Part shown: piece after piece, positions 59,635 through 64,000 of the stretch
How positions within the stretch are numbered: position 1 is the stretch's first letter
Layout: each line of letters opens with the position of its first letter
Assembly (NCBI RefSeq): GCF_000344685.1
Contig: NW_006920422.1
Location: 208,477 to 272,476, forward strand
Reading direction: 5' to 3'
Length of the DNA stretch: 64,000 nt
DNA from: Gloeophyllum trabeum ATCC 11539
Lineage: Eukaryota > Basidiomycota > Agaricomycetes > Gloeophyllales > Gloeophyllaceae
Position numbers and translations under genes: made by a program
Notes under the pieces: model-generated
The model's database searches: none
The model's input: only the letters and a program-made list of their open reading frames with translations
What the model was told of the DNA's origin: nothing

Positions 59635-62600
59635 ATGGCTCCCCAAAAGGCCACGGAGAAGATGAAGCAAAAAAGCTTGATGTCGTGGTTTGGAAAGCCT
59701 AACGCTGCACCTAAGAACGGTGAAGGGAAAGCTACCCAGGCAAGACAGGATCCGAAGAACTTGCCGAACAAGGAGAAGCCCCGTGTTGAGCCTCCCGCTA
59801 CTCCTCGCACTCCTGACCTCAAGAGACCGGGCAATGCGACCTTGTCCAGCTCACAACCTTCGGCCGCGACATACACGCGGTCTTCGGACGGGGATGGATG
59901 GAGTAGTAGCAAGGAAACGCCGCCAACGAGCGACGCTATTGATGTAGACATGCTGTCTGAGGAGGAGGACGCAAAAGCCAGCGTATCTAAACCGGTTCGT
60001 AAACTGCATATGCATATCCCTGCGCAGGACGCTGACGGTCCTGAAGAGAATCACTAAGCGGAAGAAAGTCCTCATGGACTCAGATGAAGAAGAAATACCC
60101 GGAGACATTTCCAATAAAGCATCCTCTAGCTACCGTTCATCTTCGCCTGTGCCGCTATCTTCCAAAAGTACGGAAATGTCTGCATATATGAGAACTCTAC
60201 TTACACTATCATTCAGGTCAAGTCAAGAAGGCAAGAGTATCTCTTGTTCCTTCGGATGATGAAGGCGATGACAGCGCTACTGTGTCATCCTTCTCGAACC
60301 GCCTCACGCGGTTCCGCAAGTCTCCAACGAAGAGGCGTGGTGAGTCCCACTTTATATGTCCTTATATCGCATGCTGAGCATTACTTCAGGTTCTCAATCC
60401 GGAGATGACGACGATTTTATTGTCCCGGATGACGAAGACGACGACGACGAACCTCCGGCTCGCGGCCGTGGTCGTACTCACGGCCGCTCCTCGTCGACGT
60501 CATCGCGCTCGAGTGTCCTTTCAGAGGACGACTTCGACGAAGAGGATGACGACGAAGCACCGTCCAAGACAAAGAGGACGAAGAGCAAGGCGACACCGTC
60601 CCGGCCAGCACTGAAGAGTACTGACAGTGGGCGGCGATCGTCTGACACGTTTCTTACCGCGGCCGAGCAGCGCATGCAAGCACAGAAAAACGAGAAGAAG
60701 AGTACAGAGGAGCCGTTCTCTTTCCTCGTCGACCCGAGAGACGTAAGAACTTTTGTTATGAGTAATGTGAGCTTCCTCATGTAGTGTATACAGAAAGACG
60801 GTGTGCGCCCCGGAGAGCCGGGTTATGACCCGCGGACTCTGTTCATCCCGAAAAGTGCGTGGAAGGGATTTTCGCCCTTCGAAAAACAGGTGGGCCTCCC
60901 CGTTAGTCTCTGCAGACCTACGGTGCTCATGTTCCCCTGCATTATATATAGTTCTGGGAGGTACGTCAATCAGTTTGAACCTGAGTACTTGTTTCTGAAG
61001 GTGGGTTTGCATCCCTCCGGCACTACAGATCAAACAAAATCACTATGATACGGTGAGCACAACGTGAGTCGTACCTTCTGAAGATAAATAAACTCTCGGT
61101 GTCCAGGTGCTGTTCTTCCAGAAAGGGTAAGTAGTCGTTTCTCAGTATGATTTGGGTTCTCACTCAACATAACACTTCAGGAAATTCTATGAGGTAGAAT
61201 AGCCCTTTAGCAACAGTTCGCCGTCACTGAACATGAGGTGATAGTTGTACGAGGAAGATGCGCGTATCGGCCATCGTGAATTCGACTTGAAATTGACGCA
61301 GAGAGTGAAGATGTGCATGGTCAGTAACTCTCTCTATATCATGGTCGGAGCAACGTCCCGTTTGCAATTATGTCTGATCGTATTGATCCTAGGTGGGCGT
61401 TCCGGAGATGTCATTCGACTTCTGGGCTGCGTGAGTACGAATTTGCGGTCGCCGCCAGATTCATACTGAAAGGCATTTGTTATAGCAAATTCTTGGGCAA
61501 AGGTAGACATCTGAAGGACATTACACGCCTGTGCTGATCACCTTCCCTGTGGTATTCATAGGCTACAAAGTCGGGAGAGTTGACCAGGCGGAGACTGCTC
61601 TGGGTGCCGAAATGCGGCAGAGTAAGTCTAAAGGTAAGGCCATCGATGACAAGCCAAAGGAAAAGATCGTGCGACGGTAAGTACTAGGAGGTCATCCATT
61701 GCGTCCGAAGTACTTGACCGCTTCTTCCACTGCTAGCGATTTGAATAAGGTTTATACCAATGGCACTTTGGTTGATGACCAACTCTTGTCAGACGAGCAG
61801 GCGGGTCACTGTATCTCCATCCGCGAAGAGCCTATCGACGGGGATGCCAGCATATCCAGCTTTGGTATATGCGTTCTAGATAGTTCCACGTCGGAATTCA
61901 ATCTCAGTTCCTTCGAGGACGACGTTTGTCGGACAAAGCTGGAGACGATGATGAGACAACTCCGTCCAAAGGAACTCGTGTTTACGAAGGTAGGCTGAGG
62001 CCTTCTGCTTTCAGAGATGTGCTGGATTACAAGCCTTTCGTCAGGGTAACCTCTCCGTGCCCACTACTCGTCTGTTGAAGGGGGTGTTGCCCAGCTCATG
62101 CATGTGGACAACTCTCCGAGACTGCGAAGGATTCGACTACGACTCTACCATACGAGAGCTGAAGGGTCTGTACCCGCCCATAGAGGAGGAAGATGCCATG
62201 ATGGAGGACGATGCTCTGGGGAGCGGGGTGCCTGACGCAATACGAGCCATGATACCTTCAAAAACCGCAATCATCGCTTTGGGATCGATGATCTGGTAAG
62301 GCTACTAGCGCCCACTCTGTCTGCAGATGGCTGATTGGAGATGACTAGGTATTTGAGGCAACTCAATATCGACAAGGACCTTCTCAGCATGAAGAATTTC
62401 AACGTCTACGATCCCATGAAGAGAGGGCAAGGGCTTGTTCTTGATGGCCAGACATTGGCGCATATCGAAGTAAGCACCATGTCGGTTTCTACGCTGCGTA
62501 GTCCCTGATCTCAGTGATAGGTCTTGGTGAATAGCGAAGGAACAGAAGAGGGCACTTTGCATAAGCTCTTTAATCGCTGCGTCACTCCCTTTGGTAAGCC

Positions 62601-64000
62601 TTCGACAGTGTGTTCTACGGCTTTCTCATTATTCCATGATCTGCAGGGAAAAGATTATTCCGAATATGGCTTTGTATGCCGTTACGAGATGTGTCGGATA
62701 TCAACGCACGGTGAGATCGAAGCTAGATGTCTTCTTTGCTGTGGCTGAAAGGATGCAGGCTCGATGCTGTGGAAGATCTTCTTGATCATCCCACCTTCGA
62801 AAAGGAATTCACTGATATCGTCAAAGGATTGCCTGATCTCGAGCGCATAGTTTCACGCATCCATGCCAGAAACTGCAAAATCACTGATTTCATCAAAGTT
62901 CTCGGTGTACGTCACCAAGTCAGTACTCGCACAACCTGTGTGCCTAAACTTCTCGGTTGTTAGGCTTTCAGCAAGCTTAACCAAGGCTTAGCAGACATGG
63001 CTGAAGCTTCCGAGACGTTTAAATCGAAAACAATTTTGGGCTTATTACGGTCAGCACCTGATTTGAAGCAAAACATAAAGCACGTTGAACGGATGTTCGT
63101 CAAGCCGGATAAAGGTGAGTATCAATGTTCCGAGGGAATGTTTGTCCCTGCCTGACTTGAGTATGCAGGGTCGGACGAACTCGTGCCGAAAGAAGGAAAG
63201 GACGAGGCATACGACGGTATCATGGAAGAGATCGCTGGACTTGAAAAAGAGCTCGAAGACGAGTTGCAGAAGTTGGAGGAACAAGTGGGGTAAATAATGC
63301 GGTCTCGCAAGTTGGAATAACTGCTGAGCTGACGTCCTTTCTGGTAGTTTTTCTTTGAACTACTGGCACAGTGCTACAGGTACCAAGGTACGGATTCTAC
63401 ACGATTGGACAATAGACCACATGTCACCCGAACATTGCCACAGGATATATATCTTGTCCAAACGCCCGCGTCTCGCAAAGAAATACCTAAGACTTGGACC
63501 AAAAGCGGGTCTACTAAGGTTTGTGGTAGAATTCACAGAGATCGCCCTCATATATGAAGGTTCTCCACAGGCTTACTCGCGCTGGCTGGTTCCGTCACTT
63601 GTGCCCACTATCCGCAAGCTGAAAGAAGCCCGAGAGAATCGCAGTACAATCATCAAAGAGTTCAAGAATCGTGTTTTTGCGGAGTTTGATGCTGATCGTG
63701 CTGTCTGGCTTCGCGCAATTCGCGTGCTAGCGGAGCTTGACTGTTTGTTCAGTCTTGCGAATTCATCGACTGCTCTGGGTGAGCCTGCATGCCGCCCCGA
63801 ATTCATCGAAGGGGATGCCGCTTCGTTGGAATTCGAGGAGCTGCGACACCCCGCTTTGACTGTTAGAACAAGCAGCTTCATTCCCAACGATGTCAAACTC
63901 GGATCAGGTGGCAGAAGGGTTGCTTTGCTAACAGGTGAGAATCTGCATAGACAATAGACGACGGCACGACACTAACTAGGAATCTATAGGACCAAATATG
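59635..64000 (+). CDS. MSH6: DNA mismatch repair protein MSH6, 5' part (runs off window end)
   Basis: The N-terminus has a PCNA-binding PIP box, QKSLMSWF (Gln12, Leu15, Trp18, Phe19), then a disordered acidic region (SGDDDDFIVPDDEDDDDEP). The MutS mismatch-binding domain starts FSFLVDPRD, GVRPGEPGYDPRTLFIP, then FWEIKQNHYDTVLFFQKGKF, whose leading FWE holds the Phe-x-Glu family motif that contacts the mispair. Connector, core and clamp follow: ELVFTKGNLSVPTTRLLKG, YLRQLNIDKDLLSMKNF, LDAVEDLLDHPTFEKEF, YWHSATGTK, IYLVQTPASRKEIPKTWTK, SRWLVPSLVPTIRKLKEA, ELDCLFSLANSSTALGEP. The window ends within the Walker A motif (LT, intron, GPNM). At least 18 short introns were read, several around exons of 9-24 nt. 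With MSH2 it would form MutSalpha, which recognises base mismatches and small loops. Confidence 0.9.
60952..60960 (+). other. MSH6: 9-nt microexon of MSH6 (Phe-Trp-Glu)
   Basis: TTCTGGGAG lies between a TATATAG acceptor and a GTACGT donor and supplies exactly the FWE that every MSH6 has before IKQNHYDT. Without it the protein would lose the invariant Phe of the Phe-x-Glu motif. The next exons are 61029-61052, 61107-61126 and 61181-61193. Confidence 0.85.

Noticed and set aside
63355..63957. Continuous 200-codon frame as unspliced MSH6 exon
   Set aside because: It contains non-MSH6 text; removing two introns restores GTK, IYLVQTP and SRWLVPSL expected of MSH6.
1..64000. Bacterial-type features (operons, CRISPR, insertion sequences) and tRNA genes
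   Set aside because: The gene structure is eukaryotic with spliceosomal introns; no repeat-spacer array and no tRNA with a GTTCRANNC arm was found by eye.

Overview
This window is nuclear DNA of a filamentous basidiomycete, most likely a mushroom-forming agaricomycete. The genes carry many 45-70 bp introns with GTRNGY donors and YAG acceptors. Family content is typical of that group: F-box families, a short fungal kinase-like gene, a class I cAMP phosphodiesterase, a Num1/Mcp5-type PH protein, SEC24, SEC2 and MSH6. Exon models below were built by hand from reading frame, splice signals and family motifs. No search was run.

Layout. Bases 1-2156 hold no gene but carry scattered CGGAGATAA/CCGGAGCTAA words and a strong hairpin. 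From 2.1 to 10.4 kb lie a kinase-like gene (+), an F-box fragment (-), an intact F-box gene (-), a NNT1/EFM7-type methyltransferase (+) and a class I phosphodiesterase (-). A Ser/Pro-rich possible regulatory protein (-) occupies 14.5-16.9 kb, between two gene deserts at 10.4-14.5 and 16.9-25.6 kb. A broken F-box copy (+) and a 628-base assembly gap follow.

From 27.9 to 64 kb the window is gene-dense: NUM1-like (-), ING-type PHD gene 1 (-), a fold-back element, a PHD-less coiled-coil paralog (-), a fourth F-box gene (+), SEC24 (-), ING-type PHD gene 2 (+), SEC2 (-), a very large conserved gene that may be UNC80-like (+), a decayed kinase-like pseudogene (-), a small TA-flanked MITE, and the 5' two-thirds of MSH6 (+), cut at its Walker A motif by the window end.

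Two themes stand out. First, housekeeping genes for secretion (SEC24 cargo adaptor, SEC2 Rab GEF), nuclear positioning (NUM1) and mismatch repair (MSH6) are interleaved with locally duplicated families: three coiled-coil/PHD paralogs, three related F-box copies plus one diverged F-box gene, and two kinase-like copies. These show every stage of decay from intact to fragment. Second, MSH6 is split into microexons of 9, 24, 20 and 13 nt across its mismatch-recognition motif.
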